DNA from: Bradyrhizobium rifense
Lineage (GTDB): Bacteria; Pseudomonadota; Alphaproteobacteria; Rhizobiales; Xanthobacteraceae
DNA: 64,000 nucleotides
Assembly: GCF_008123425.1 (NCBI RefSeq)
Contig: NZ_VSSS01000027.1
Coordinates: 34,990-98,989 of the forward strand
Direction of reading: 5' to 3'
Below the pieces are notes generated by a model. That model made no database searches and had not been told where the DNA came from. It saw only the letters and a program-made list of their open reading frames with translations. Shown piece by piece: positions 26,005 to 36,615 of this stretch. Every line of letters starts with the position of its first letter. Position 1 is the first letter of the stretch. The translations under genes and the position numbers were made by a program.

Positions 26005-26034
26005 AACAAAAAGGGCGGCCGCGAGGCCGCCCTT
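26005..26034 (-). terminator. Rho-independent terminator of pnp, possibly bidirectional
   Basis: AAGGGCGGCC (26011-26020) and GGCCGCCCTT (26025-26034) form a 10-bp GC-rich stem with a 4-base loop. Read on the minus strand it is followed by CTTTTTG, so it should end the pnp transcript. Convergent katG mRNA also passes through it. Confidence 0.85.
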
Positions 26035-26058
26035 CGTGTATCTGGGGTCGCGGAGCGA

Positions 26059-28215
<2,157 letters not shown>

Positions 28216-28263
28216 AGAAGTCTTCTTTCATGGTTTCTCGAAAGAAGGGACGGCTCGAAAAAC

Positions 28264-28336
28264 AAAAACCATGCCAAGATTGCAGGACGCTGATCGGAGC
28301 GGGCGATCAGCGTCCTGCGATCCTGCCATGGTTTTT
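28264..28336 (-). promoter_or_regulatory. Long hairpin in the pnp leader, candidate RNase III site or attenuator
   Basis: Arms of 33 bases (28264-28296 and 28304-28336) enclose a 7-base loop. The inner 15 pairs and outer 10 pairs are perfect, and only 3 of 33 positions are not Watson-Crick. On the minus strand it is followed by GGTTTTTGTTTTT and then, about 48 bases on, the pnp ATG. E. coli pnp has an RNase III-cut hairpin in its leader through which PNPase represses itself, so this may play the same part. The rest of the 379-base gap has no ORF I support. Confidence 0.65.
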
Positions 28337-28561
28337 GGATGTCGGATGGCGTCCATCCTTTCGGGTCATACGGGCACCTTGCCCGTTGCGCCCAGCCGCC
28401 GGATTGCTGCTGGACTGTCAGTCGGCACGCGCGCGAACACCGAACCGCGGTCTTCGCTCATCGTGCCCCCGGATGCGAAGCAACATTTGGCCCGCACCGG
28501 ACGTACGCGTGAGCCTCGATCAAAAACCTTAAAATAAGCGCTTTCGCTCGAAATCACGCGC

Positions 28562-28585
28562 AAAAACGCGCGCCGGTGGCGCGCG
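28562..28585 (-). terminator. Terminator directly after rpsO
   Basis: CGCGCGCC and GGCGCGCG (28567-28585) form an 8-bp stem with loop GGT; read on the minus strand it is followed by five T. It lies 10 bases past the rpsO stop, so part of the upstream transcription should end here, leaving pnp partly on its own promoter. Confidence 0.75.
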
Positions 28586-28594
28586 CAAGAACTC

Positions 28595-28864
28595 TTAGCG
28601 ACGAATGTTGTGCTTCTCGAGCAGCGCCTTGTACCGCGCCTCGTCCCTCTTCTTGAGGTAGTCGAGCAGCGAACGGCGAGTCGAGACCAGCTTCAAGAGA
28701 CCACGACGCGAATGGTTGTCCTTCACGTGGGTCTTGAAATGGTTGGTCAGGTTGTTGATGCGTTCCGACAGGATCGCGACCTGAACCTCTGGCGAGCCGG
28801 TGTCGCCGGCCTTGTTGGCATTCGTCTTGATGACTTCCGCTTTGCGTTCTGCGGCAATCGACAT
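28595..28864 (-). CDS. rpsO: 30S ribosomal protein S15
   Basis: Primary-binding protein of the 16S rRNA central domain and of bridge B4. 89 residues from the ATG at 28864 (MSIAAERKAEVIKTNANKAGDTGSPEVQVAIL in pieces), with the characteristic HxKDxHSRRGLL motif (HVKDNHSRRGLLKLVSTRR). The ATG follows the truB stop by 2 bases, and GAGAGA inside the end of truB is its RBS. Probably self-regulated at translation as in other bacteria, but the leader lies within truB. Confidence 0.98.
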   Translation of the reverse strand: MSIAAERKAEVIKTNANKAGDTGSPEVQVAILSERINNLTNHFKTHVKDNHSRRGLLKLVSTRRSLLDYLKKRDEARYKALLEKHNIRR

Positions 28865-28866
28865 CG

Positions 28867-29979
28867 TCAATTTCTCTCGTTGCGACCGGTTGAGGCAGTC
28901 AAGCCGGTCAGGTTGAACACACGCTTGGGGATGATTTCGCCGTTGCCGACTTCAGCAAGCGCCAAAAGACGGCCTGCTACCGTGACATAGACTGTGCCGC
29001 TACTTGTGGGCGCATCCCGTCCGCGCAACAAAACGGCCTGGCCCCGATGGAGCCTTGCCGCATCAGCCCGAGTGACGGCCAGTGCCGGGATGTCGTCCAG
29101 CGCGGTCTCAACGGGCATCAGCGCGTCGGCGAGGCTTCCCTCGCCGGACGCGGCTCTATCGCACAAAGCCTCCAGCTGATCCAGTGGAATCATGTCATTT
29201 TCGCCAAACGGGCCGACCAGGGTCCGCCGCAGCGCGCAGATATGGCCGAAAGTGCCCAGAATCCGGCCCATATCGCGGGCGAGCGCCCGGACATAGGTAC
29301 CCTTGCCGCACTCGGCCTCGAACACGGCCCGGTCGTTATCCGGTTGATCAACAAGGGTTAAATGGTGAATTTCGACCGGGCGGGGCGCCAGTTCCACGAT
29401 TTCGCCGTCACGGGCAAGGTCATAGGCCCGCTCGCCCTGGACCTTGATCGCCGAATAGCGCGGCGGAACCTGCTCGATCACCCCGGTGAAACGGGGCAAG
29501 AGGGCTTCGATGGCCTCACGGGTCGGGCGCTGGTCCGAGGTCGCGGTGACCTGGCCTTCGATGTCGTCGGTGTCGCGCTCCGCCCCCCAGCACACGGTGA
29601 AGCGGTAGCGCTTGCGGCCGTCCATGACGAAGGGAACCGTCTTGGTGGCTTCGCCGAGCGCAATCGGAAGACCGCCCGAGGCGAGCGGGTCGAGCGTGCC
29701 GGCGTGGCCGGCGCGCTTGGCGTTGAACAGACGCTTGAGCACGGCCACGGCTTGCGTCGAGGTCATCCCGATCGGTTTGTCGAGCACGACCCAACCGTGC
29801 ACGTCGCGCCGGTCGCGGCGCGGCTGATTGCCCTTCTGCTTATTGGCGCGCGGATCGTTGTTGACGCGACGCGCCTCCTGATGCGGCTGAGCATCGGCAT
29901 CTGCAAAATTATTTTTCTGCAGGTCGCGCGTATCGGCCTCTTCGCTGCCGATCGTGCCGTGAGCCGGGTCCATCATCAT
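28867..29979 (-). CDS. truB: tRNA pseudouridine-55 synthase
   Basis: Makes pseudouridine 55 in the T-loop of tRNAs. 370 residues; the N-terminal about 55 residues are a charged, low-complexity extension not needed for catalysis. The catalytic Asp is in AGHAGTLDPLASGGLPIALGEATK, split here as AGHAGTLDPLASG with Asp at about 97. VPPRYSAIKVQGERAYDLAR and GTYVRALARDMG are conserved RNA-binding and substrate loops. The first of three tandem ATG codons overlaps the rbfA stop (ATGA), so it is translationally coupled. Confidence 0.96.
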   Translation of the reverse strand: MMMDPAHGTIGSEEADTRDLQKNNFADADAQPHQEARRVNNDPRANKQKGNQPRRDRRDVHGWVVLDKPIGMTSTQAVAVLKRLFNAKRAGHAGTLDPLASGGLPIALGEATKTVPFVMDGRKRYRFTVCWGAERDTDDIEGQVTATSDQRPTREAIEALLPRFTGVIEQVPPRYSAIKVQGERAYDLARDGEIVELAPRPVEIHHLTLVDQPDNDRAVFEAECGKGTYVRALARDMGRILGTFGHICALRRTLVGPFGENDMIPLDQLEALCDRAASGEGSLADALMPVETALDDIPALAVTRADAARLHRGQAVLLRGRDAPTSSGTVYVTVAGRLLALAEVGNGEIIPKRVFNLTGLTASTGRNERN

Positions 29980-30407
29980 TGTTCTTCTTCCCGATCCGAG
30001 TCCGGATCCTGTTCCAGGTCCTTCTGCACCGCAGGTGTTCGCAAAAGCTTCTCGATCCGTTCCGCCTCGTCGAATCGTTCGTCGACGCGGAAGCGAAGGT
30101 CAGGTGCAAATTTCAGGTTAACGCGCCGCGCGACTTCGCCGCGCAGGAATTTCTTGTTGCGATCGAGCGCAGTGATGACGAGCTCGGTGTCGCGGCCACC
30201 AAGCGGCATCACGTAGATTGTCGCGAGCTTCAGGTCGGGCGACATCCGCACCTCCGGCACGGTGATGATGTGACCTTCGAGGTCCGCATCATGCACACCG
30301 CCTTGCGCCAGAATCTCGGCTATCGCGTGGCGAACCTGCTCGCCGACGCGCAGCTGACGCTGCGAGCCGCCGGGCACGGAACTTTTCTTCTGATGATGGC
30401 GCGGCAT
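29976..30407 (-). CDS. rbfA: Ribosome-binding factor A
   Basis: KH-type factor for late maturation of the 30S subunit. 143 residues, slightly longer than E. coli RbfA because of an N-terminal basic lead and an acidic, Glu-rich C-terminus (EQDPDSDREEEQ). VRHAIAEILAQG, TVPEVRMSPDLKLATIYVMP and RGEVARRVNLKFAPDLRFRVDE (in parts) are family segments. Placed between infB and truB as in most bacteria; it overlaps truB by 4 bases. Confidence 0.96.
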   Translation of the reverse strand: MPRHHQKKSSVPGGSQRQLRVGEQVRHAIAEILAQGGVHDADLEGHIITVPEVRMSPDLKLATIYVMPLGGRDTELVITALDRNKKFLRGEVARRVNLKFAPDLRFRVDERFDEAERIEKLLRTPAVQKDLEQDPDSDREEEQ

Positions 30408-30484
30408 AGTCGAAAATCACCTCGTCGTGCCCGCGTTTGGGACACGAGCATTGTCATTTGTCCTGTTGGAACGAATGAGGCGTG

Positions 30485-30509
30485 GATGGCCGGAAAAAAT
30501 CCGGCCATC
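30485..30509. terminator. Hairpin downstream of infB toward rbfA
   Basis: GATGGCCGGA and TCCGGCCATC form a 10-bp stem with an AAAAA loop in the 156-base gap between infB and rbfA. No T-run follows on the minus strand, so it may be a processing or stability hairpin rather than a strong terminator. Confidence 0.5.
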
Positions 30510-30563
30510 GCACTCCCGCAATTTCAGCTCAAAAAGATCCGGGCGCTTCGGTAAGATTTGGAC

Positions 30564-33251
30564 TTACAGGGAGCGCTGGATCGTCTCCACGCGATAACAC
30601 TCGATCACGTCACCGGCACGCATGTCGTGATAGTTCTCGAAGGCCATGCCGCATTCCTGACCGGACTGGACTTCCTTCACTTCGTCCTTGAAGCGCTTCA
30701 GCGTCGACAGCTTGCCTTCGTGCACGACGACGTTGTCGCGGATCAGGCGCACATTGGCGCCGCGTTCCACGGTGCCGTCGGTGACGCGGCAGCCGGCAAC
30801 CTTGCCGACCTTGGAGATGTTGAAGATCTCCAGGATCGAAGCATTGCCCAGCATGGTTTCGCGCAAGGTCGGCGCGAGCAGGCCGCTCATCGCCTTCTTC
30901 ACGTCGTCCACGAGGTCGTAGATGATGTTGTAGTAGCGGATCTCGATGCCGTTGCGCTTGGCGGCCGCAGCCGCTTCCTTGTTCGCACGAACCGAGAAGC
31001 CGATGATCGCGGCGTTAAAGCCTTCCGCGAGCGTCACGTCGGATTCCGAGATGCCGCCGACGCCGGCATGCAGGATGCGGGCTGCGACTTCGTCGGTGCC
31101 GAGCTTCTCCAGCGAGCCGAGGATCGCTTCCAGCGAGCCCTGCACGTCGGCCTTGATGATCAGCGGGAATTCCTTGCGGCCCGCCGTCTTCAATTGCGAC
31201 ATCATCTGCTCGAGCGAGCCGCGCATGCCGGAGATCGAGGCAGCCGCGTTCTCGCGCTTCTGGTGCGCGCGGTAGCTCGTGACCTGGCGGGCGCGGGCTT
31301 CGTTCTCGACGACCGCGAGACGATCGCCGGCTTCCGGCGGACCGTTGAAGCCGAGTACTTCGACCGGCACCGAGGGGCCGGCTTCCTGCACCGTCTCGCC
31401 CTGATCCGAGATCAGCGCGCGGACACGGCCCATTTCGGCGCCGGCGACGATGATGTCACCGACCCGAAGCGTGCCGCGCTGGACCAGCACGGTCGCGACC
31501 GGACCACGGCCGCGATCGAGCTTGGCTTCGATCACGGTGCCTTCGGCCGGACGCTCCGAATTGGTCTTCAGGTCGAGGATGTCGGCCTGAAGCGCGATCA
31601 TCTCGAGCAGCTTGTCGAGATTGGTCTTGTTCTTGGCGGACACTTCGACGTCGACGACGTCGCCGCCGAAGGATTCCACCTGCACCTCGTGCTGGAGCAG
31701 CTCGGTGCGGACGCGCTCGGGCCGGGCATCGGGCTTGTCGATCTTGTTGATGGCAACGATGATCGGCACCCGCGCCGCCTTGGCGTGGTTGATGGCTTCG
31801 ACGGTCTGCGGCATCACGCCGTCATCGGCCGCGACCACCAGCACGACGATATCGGTGACCTTGGCGCCACGGGCGCGCATCGCGGTGAACGCGGCGTGGC
31901 CGGGCGTGTCGATGAAGGTGATCTTCTTGCCGCTCTCGGGCGACAGCACCTGATAAGCGCCGATATGCTGGGTGATGCCGCCGGCTTCGCCGGACACCAC
32001 GTTGGCATGTCGGAGCGCGTCGAGCAGCGAAGTCTTGCCGTGGTCGACGTGACCCATCACGGTCACCACAGGCGAGCGCGTCTCGGTATCGGTGGAATCG
32101 TCGGTGGCGTCGAACAGGCCTTCCTCAACGTCGGACGCGGCAACGCGCTTAACGGTGTGGCCGAGCTCTTCGGCGATCAGCTGCGCGGTGTCGGCGTCGA
32201 TCACGTCGGTGATCTTGTGCATCGCGCCCTGCTTCATCAGCATGCGGATGACATCGACCGCGCGCTCGGCCATGCGGTTGGCGAGTTCCTGGATGGTGAT
32301 CGCTTCCGGAATGATCACCTCGCGGATCAGCTTTTCCTTCGGCTCGTTCGAGACGTGGCCCTTCAGGCGCTGGGTGCGGCGACGGAACGAGGCGATCGAG
32401 CGCTCGCGCACCTCGTCGGCGTTGAGCGCGGTGACGACGGTCAGTCGGCCACGCTCTTTCTGTGGGCCAGGCTTATGGGTCGGCTTGGGCGCGACCACAG
32501 GACGCGCGGCGCCGCCGGGGCCGCGACGGATCTGGCGCGGACCGTCATCTTCGTCCGGTCCGGCTGCGACACCGGGGGCACGAGCCGCCGGAACACCCGG
32601 CCGCGCCGTGGTGGTGGTGGCCGGGCGAGCGGTCGTCGTCGCTCCCGGTCGCGTCGTGGTCGGCGCGGGACGCGGAGCGCTGGTCGCCGGGGCGGCGGTT
32701 GCCGCGGGACGCGCGGCCGATGCTGCCTGCTCGCCTTCGCCAAAACGCTTCTTGGCTTCGGTCTCGGCCTTGCGCTTGGCCTCGTCCTCGTGACGGTGGC
32801 GCTCTTCCTCGGCCTTGCGGCGGGATTCGGCGGCGTCGCGCTCGGCGCGCTCGGCGGCCTCGCGAACGGTGCGGCGCTGGGCCTCTTCCTCGGCCTGGCG
32901 GCGCTCTTCGACTTCGCGCACCTTGGCGTCCGCGAGCGCGCTGGCGCGCGCGGAACGTTCGTCCTCGGTGAGCGTGCGCAGCACCACGCCGGAACCGGCG
33001 TTGCGCGGCGGTGCCGGGCGTGACGGGGCGGGCGCAGGTGCAGCCGGTGCCGGCTTTGCAACAACCGTCGGCGCCTGCGGCTCAGGGCTACCGTCGATAC
33101 GGCGCTTGCCACGCTTCTCGACCACGACCTGCTTGCTGCGGCCATGGCTGAAGCTCTGGCGCACAGTGCCCGTTTCGACGCGCGGCTTGAGCGATAGCGT
33201 CTTGCTCGGAACGCTCAGCTTCTTGTCGTCAGGGGTCTTGGTATCAACCAT
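30564..33251 (-). CDS. infB: Translation initiation factor IF-2
   Basis: GTPase that places initiator tRNA on the 30S subunit. 895 residues. The N-terminal about 300 residues are low-complexity: Pro/Ala-rich, a long charged coiled coil (SARASALADAKVREVEERRQ onwards), then Thr/Arg/Pro repeats. The IF2_N motif lies at about 305-370, and the G domain follows with VTVMGHVDHGKTSLLDALR (G1), DTPGHAAF (G3) and AINKIDKP (G4). Domains II-IV fill the rest. Third gene after rimP and nusA, preceded by the ylxR-like gene. The antisense frame of 821 codons over it is a shadow. Confidence 0.98.
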   Translation of the reverse strand: MVDTKTPDDKKLSVPSKTLSLKPRVETGTVRQSFSHGRSKQVVVEKRGKRRIDGSPEPQAPTVVAKPAPAAPAPAPSRPAPPRNAGSGVVLRTLTEDERSARASALADAKVREVEERRQAEEEAQRRTVREAAERAERDAAESRRKAEEERHRHEDEAKRKAETEAKKRFGEGEQAASAARPAATAAPATSAPRPAPTTTRPGATTTARPATTTTARPGVPAARAPGVAAGPDEDDGPRQIRRGPGGAARPVVAPKPTHKPGPQKERGRLTVVTALNADEVRERSIASFRRRTQRLKGHVSNEPKEKLIREVIIPEAITIQELANRMAERAVDVIRMLMKQGAMHKITDVIDADTAQLIAEELGHTVKRVAASDVEEGLFDATDDSTDTETRSPVVTVMGHVDHGKTSLLDALRHANVVSGEAGGITQHIGAYQVLSPESGKKITFIDTPGHAAFTAMRARGAKVTDIVVLVVAADDGVMPQTVEAINHAKAARVPIIVAINKIDKPDARPERVRTELLQHEVQVESFGGDVVDVEVSAKNKTNLDKLLEMIALQADILDLKTNSERPAEGTVIEAKLDRGRGPVATVLVQRGTLRVGDIIVAGAEMGRVRALISDQGETVQEAGPSVPVEVLGFNGPPEAGDRLAVVENEARARQVTSYRAHQKRENAAASISGMRGSLEQMMSQLKTAGRKEFPLIIKADVQGSLEAILGSLEKLGTDEVAARILHAGVGGISESDVTLAEGFNAAIIGFSVRANKEAAAAAKRNGIEIRYYNIIYDLVDDVKKAMSGLLAPTLRETMLGNASILEIFNISKVGKVAGCRVTDGTVERGANVRLIRDNVVVHEGKLSTLKRFKDEVKEVQSGQECGMAFENYHDMRAGDVIECYRVETIQRSL

Positions 33252-33320
33252 TCAGCAGTCCTAATCCTGATTTATCAGTGTTGTGCGTTGCCGCACCGTC
33301 CTATTGGGTCGTCGTTATCT

Positions 33321-34004
33321 TCAGAAATCCTGGCCGGGCTTTTCGGCAGTCTTGTCAGCGTCCGCCATCCGGTATCGGACCAGCATCTGGCTACGTGACA
33401 GGAATGACTTGCTCGCCGGGCCCGCGAGCAGGGCAGCATGTATCACATTTGACCGGGTAAGTGCCAAATCCAATTCTATCGATTTCAGGGCCGTGACGAC
33501 GGGAATCTGCGGCTCGGCACCGCGATTTCCGGCATTTTGACGCGCCAGCATGTCCAATTTGCGGATTCCGTCCGCGGCCCCGTCGCTGGCGTGGATCAGG
33601 ACCTCGACCGTGCCTTCCCGCAGGGCGCTTTCGACCTTGCCGAAGCCGGCAACGATCTGGCCCGCCTTGGCGGCAATCCCAAGGGCTTCGGTCACGCTCC
33701 GAACCAGGAGCGCATCGATGTCGGCGGGAAGCGTCTGGGGAATGCGCAGATCGCGCTTGAAGGCTTTAGTAAATTGGTGACGACGGACGGCTTCCGCAAC
33801 CACCTGTCGCGATGCCGTGACCCACATGCCCCGTCCGGGCAATTTACGCTTGAGATCGGGAACTATGTCGCCTTGCGGCGAGACGACGAAGCGGATCAGC
33901 TCGTCGATCGGCCGGACCTCGCGGCTGACAGCGCACATGCGCATGGTCGCGGACCTTTCGGTCCGCGGTCCATGGTCGAGTTCGTTGTCAATGCTGGCAA
34001 GCAT
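33321..34004 (-). CDS. YlxR-family RNA-binding protein with L7Ae-like C-terminal part
   Basis: A 227-residue protein between nusA and infB. The YlxR (DUF448) domain is at about 18-95, recognised by RMCAVSREVRPIDELIRFV and LPGRGMWVTASR, and contacts RNA. The C-terminal part (about 100-185; AKAGQIVAGFGKVESALREG and LIHASDGAADGIRKL) resembles a ribosomal L7Ae/L30e fold. Such fused forms are usual in alphaproteobacteria. It probably takes part in transcription or translation coupling with NusA and IF-2. Gap of 23 bases to nusA. Confidence 0.92.
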   Translation of the reverse strand: MLASIDNELDHGPRTERSATMRMCAVSREVRPIDELIRFVVSPQGDIVPDLKRKLPGRGMWVTASRQVVAEAVRRHQFTKAFKRDLRIPQTLPADIDALLVRSVTEALGIAAKAGQIVAGFGKVESALREGTVEVLIHASDGAADGIRKLDMLARQNAGNRGAEPQIPVVTALKSIELDLALTRSNVIHAALLAGPASKSFLSRSQMLVRYRMADADKTAEKPGQDF

Positions 34005-34027
34005 CCGGGCGACATTCTCCTTTGCCC

Positions 34028-35638
34028 TTAAGCCGGCTGATCTTCGGCCGCCTCAGCCTCTTCGGCCGGCTTGGCGAGGTCAGCCTCGGTGATCCAGCCG
34101 GCCTTGACGCGGGCCTGCATGATCATGGCTTCCGCATCATCGCGGGAGACGCCGAGGCCATCGAGCGCGCCGGCGAATTTGGTCTGCTCGCCGCCTTCCT
34201 TGCGCTCGGTCCAGCCGACCAGATCGTCGGTGGCGCAGCCGGCGAGGTCCTCGACCGACTTGATGTCGTTCTCGCCGAACTTCACCAGCATCTTCGACGT
34301 GACGCCGGGCACGTCCTTGACGGCGTCCTCGACGCCGAGTTCCTTGCGGCGGGCCTCGATCTCGGCTTCCTGCTGATCGAGATATTCGCGGGCACGGGTC
34401 TGCAGTTCCTGCGCGGTTTCCTCGTCAAAACCCTCGATTCCGGCGAGCTCCTTGAGATCGACCATCGCGAGTTCCTCGACCGAGGTGAAGCCCTCGGACG
34501 CGAGCAGCTGGCCGACGACTTCGTCGACATTGAGCGATTCCATGAAAACGCGGGTGGAGTTCTCGAAGTCGGCCTGGCGGCGCTCCGATTCCTCCTGCTC
34601 GGTCAGGATGTCGATGTCCCAGCCGGTGAGCTGCGAGGCGAGACGGACGTTCTGGCCGCGGCGGCCGATCGCGAGCGAAAGCTGGTTGTTGGTGTCGGGC
34701 ACCACGACCTCGATGCGTTCGCGGTCTTCGTCGATGACGACCTTGGAGACTTCGGCCGGCGCCAGCGCGTTGACCACGAAGGTCGCGATGTCGGGCGACC
34801 AGGGAATGATGTCGATCTTCTCGCCCTGCAGTTCGTTCACGACGGCCTGCACGCGCGAGCCGCGCATACCGACGCAGGCGCCGACCGGATCGACGGAGGA
34901 ATCGCGGGAAATCACGCCGATTTTCGCGCGCGAGCCCGGATCGCGGGCGACCGCCTTGATCTCGACGATGCCGTCATAGATCTCAGGCACTTCCTGCGCG
35001 AACAGCTTTGCCATGAACTGGGGATGGGTGCGGGACAGGAATATCTGCGGACCGCGGGTCTCGCGGCGGACGTCGAAAATGTAGGCGCGGACGCGGTCGC
35101 CGTTGCGGAACACTTCGCGCGGCAGCATCTCGTCGCGGCGGATGATGGCTTCACCGCGGCCGAGATCGACGATGACGCTGCCATATTCGACGCGCTTGAC
35201 GACGCCGTTGACGATGTCGCCGATGCGGTCCTTGAATTCCTGGTATTGCCGGTCACGCTCGGCCTCGCGCACCTTCTGCACGATCACCTGCTTGGCCGAT
35301 TGCGCGGCGATGCGGCCGTATTCCAGCGGCGGCAGGGTGTCGGCGATGGTGTCGCCGACCTGGGCGCCGGGATTGGCGCGCTGCGCATCGACCAGCGAAA
35401 TCTGGTTGGAGTGGTTCTCGACCTTCTCGACCACCAGCATGTGGCGCGACAGCCGCAGCTCGCCCTTCTTCGGGTCGATCTCGGCGTGAACGTCAGTCTC
35501 GCTGCCGTAACGGGCCCGCGCGGCCTTGGCGATGGCATCTTCCATCGCCGCGATGACGATGCCACGGTCGATCGATTTCTCGCGGGCGACGGCGTCGGCG
35601 ATCTGGAGCAATTCAAGTCGATTGGCGCTGACTGCCAT
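34028..35638 (-). CDS. nusA: Transcription termination/antitermination factor NusA
   Basis: RNA polymerase-binding factor for pausing, termination and antitermination. 536 residues: N-terminal polymerase-binding domain (1-130), S1 (about 135-200), two KH domains (about 215-345; SDPVGACVGMRGSRVQAVVNEL-like loop reads DSSVDPVGACVGMRGSRVQ), and C-terminal acidic repeats with HhH-like helices (about 350-520; SVEELAMVDLKELAGIEGFDEE). Starts 2 bases past the rimP stop, so translation is linked. The long plus-strand frame over it is a shadow. Confidence 0.97.
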   Translation of the reverse strand: MAVSANRLELLQIADAVAREKSIDRGIVIAAMEDAIAKAARARYGSETDVHAEIDPKKGELRLSRHMLVVEKVENHSNQISLVDAQRANPGAQVGDTIADTLPPLEYGRIAAQSAKQVIVQKVREAERDRQYQEFKDRIGDIVNGVVKRVEYGSVIVDLGRGEAIIRRDEMLPREVFRNGDRVRAYIFDVRRETRGPQIFLSRTHPQFMAKLFAQEVPEIYDGIVEIKAVARDPGSRAKIGVISRDSSVDPVGACVGMRGSRVQAVVNELQGEKIDIIPWSPDIATFVVNALAPAEVSKVVIDEDRERIEVVVPDTNNQLSLAIGRRGQNVRLASQLTGWDIDILTEQEESERRQADFENSTRVFMESLNVDEVVGQLLASEGFTSVEELAMVDLKELAGIEGFDEETAQELQTRAREYLDQQEAEIEARRKELGVEDAVKDVPGVTSKMLVKFGENDIKSVEDLAGCATDDLVGWTERKEGGEQTKFAGALDGLGVSRDDAEAMIMQARVKAGWITEADLAKPAEEAEAAEDQPA

Positions 35639-35640
35639 GG

Positions 35641-36396
35641 CTAGTCTCCTTCGTCAGGCTCGATCTCGCCGCGCCGCGCACGTTCGGCAGCAAGGCGATG
35701 TTTCTTCGTATTGGCCGGAGCCGGCTTCTTTTTCGGCTTGGTGTTCTTGGTGGTCTTCGCACTGATCTCCGCGTGCGGTGCCTGCGGCGGCGCGATGCCG
35801 AGATCGCGGCGCATCTTGCGCTCCTCGGCCTTGCCGCGGCGCATGGATTCCGCGATCAGCTCATCGGTCAGCACCAGCCGTGCCTCGCCGATATCCTCCA
35901 TCGTCAGGAGCACGTTGGCATCGTCGTTCGGCTTGGCGTCGTCGCGATGCAGATGCACGCGGTCGCCTTCGACAGCACCGAGCGTGCCACGGAACCGCTT
36001 GCGCCCCTCATGGGCGACCGCCATGTCGATCTTCACCAAATAGCCGGAATAGCGCTCGAAATCGGAGCGGCGCACCAGCGGACGGTCGATCCCCGGCGAG
36101 GAGATCTCCAGCCGATAGGCGCGATCGATGGGGTCGGCGACGTCGAGCACGGGCGACAGCGCCCTTGAGATCGCCTCGCAATCCTCGAGCTGCATCGAGC
36201 CGTCCGGCCGCTCGGCCATGATCTGCACGGTGCAGCCGGATTCCCCGGAAATACGGATCCGCACCAGGCGATAACCCATGCCCTCGAGCACCGGAGCCGC
36301 GACCGCAGACACCCGCGCCGCCGCGCCCGGCTCGACCACGAGCCTCGGCTCGGCCAGCAACTCGGCATCGGTGGAACCAGTGTTCGGTTCGGTCAT
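35641..36396 (-). CDS. rimP: Ribosome maturation factor RimP
   Basis: Assists assembly of the 30S subunit. 251 residues from the ATG at 36396. The alpha/beta N-terminal domain contains PVLEGMGYRLVRIRISGESGCTVQIMAERPDG (in parts) and the Sm-like domain the segment DRPLVRRSDFERYSGYLVKID. The C-terminus (about 190-251) is a Lys/Pro-rich tail with nuclear-type basic clusters such as KPKKKPAP, typical of rhizobial RimP. The frame opens at a TTG 12 bases upstream; neither start has a good RBS, so the ATG is only preferred. First gene of the cluster. Confidence 0.95.
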   Translation of the reverse strand: MTEPNTGSTDAELLAEPRLVVEPGAAARVSAVAAPVLEGMGYRLVRIRISGESGCTVQIMAERPDGSMQLEDCEAISRALSPVLDVADPIDRAYRLEISSPGIDRPLVRRSDFERYSGYLVKIDMAVAHEGRKRFRGTLGAVEGDRVHLHRDDAKPNDDANVLLTMEDIGEARLVLTDELIAESMRRGKAEERKMRRDLGIAPPQAPHAEISAKTTKNTKPKKKPAPANTKKHRLAAERARRGEIEPDEGD

Positions 36397-36429
36397 ATCA
36401 GGGGTCAAGGCGCTCGATAGTCTCGATGG

Positions 36430-36444
36430 TTAAGGCTTGGTTAA
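36430..36444. promoter_or_regulatory. CtrA-like box upstream of rimP
   Basis: TTAA-N7-TTAA fits the CtrA full-site consensus; on the minus strand it reads TTAACCAAGCCTTAACC, also with the preferred C after each TTAA. It lies 34 bases upstream of the rimP ATG. CtrA is the alphaproteobacterial cell-cycle regulator. Binding is inferred from the motif only. Confidence 0.45.
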
Positions 36445-36519
36445 AACGTCAAAGCCCGCTTCGGAACTTTCCCGACACTCCGTCGGGCCGCATCTTCCGC
36501 CAAGCCGCGTTCAGGTAAT

Positions 36520-36580
36520 AAAAAAGAGCGGGTCCTTTCGGGCCCACTCTCACTACGCGGATCGTATGAGAAGATGAATT
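36520..36580 (-). ncRNA. Candidate short leader RNA or attenuator upstream of rimP
   Basis: A promoter-like pair on the minus strand (36587-36615) is followed within about 61 bases by a terminator: arms at 36525-36535 and 36540-36550 with loop GAAA, followed by six T. One mismatch and one G-U pair interrupt the 11-bp stem. The predicted RNA would end 124 bases before rimP. It could be an independent small RNA or an attenuator controlling the whole rimP-pnp operon. The remainder of the 369-base gap to 36765 has no supported gene. Confidence 0.5.
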
Positions 36581-36586
36581 GGCGCT

Positions 36587-36615
36587 GATATAGCCCTTTC
36601 CGCCTGCCCGGACAA
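36587..36615 (-). promoter_or_regulatory. Sigma-70-type promoter for the rimP leader
   Basis: On the minus strand TTGTCC (36610-36615) and TATATC (36587-36592) are separated by exactly 17 bases. Matches are 5 of 6 for the -35 and 4 of 6 for the -10 consensus. A start near 36580 is expected. Confidence 0.55.

Noticed and set aside
30558..33023. 821-codon open frame on the plus strand
   Set aside because: It lies antisense to infB, has no family motifs and reflects the high GC third positions of infB.
34022..35644. 540-codon plus-strand frame
   Set aside because: It mirrors nusA in antisense; the minus-strand product has complete NusA domains.
36520..36580. Initiator tRNA (metY) upstream of rimP as in E. 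coli
   Set aside because: No cloverleaf, T-loop GTTCGA or CCA-end pattern can be read; only a terminator hairpin is present.
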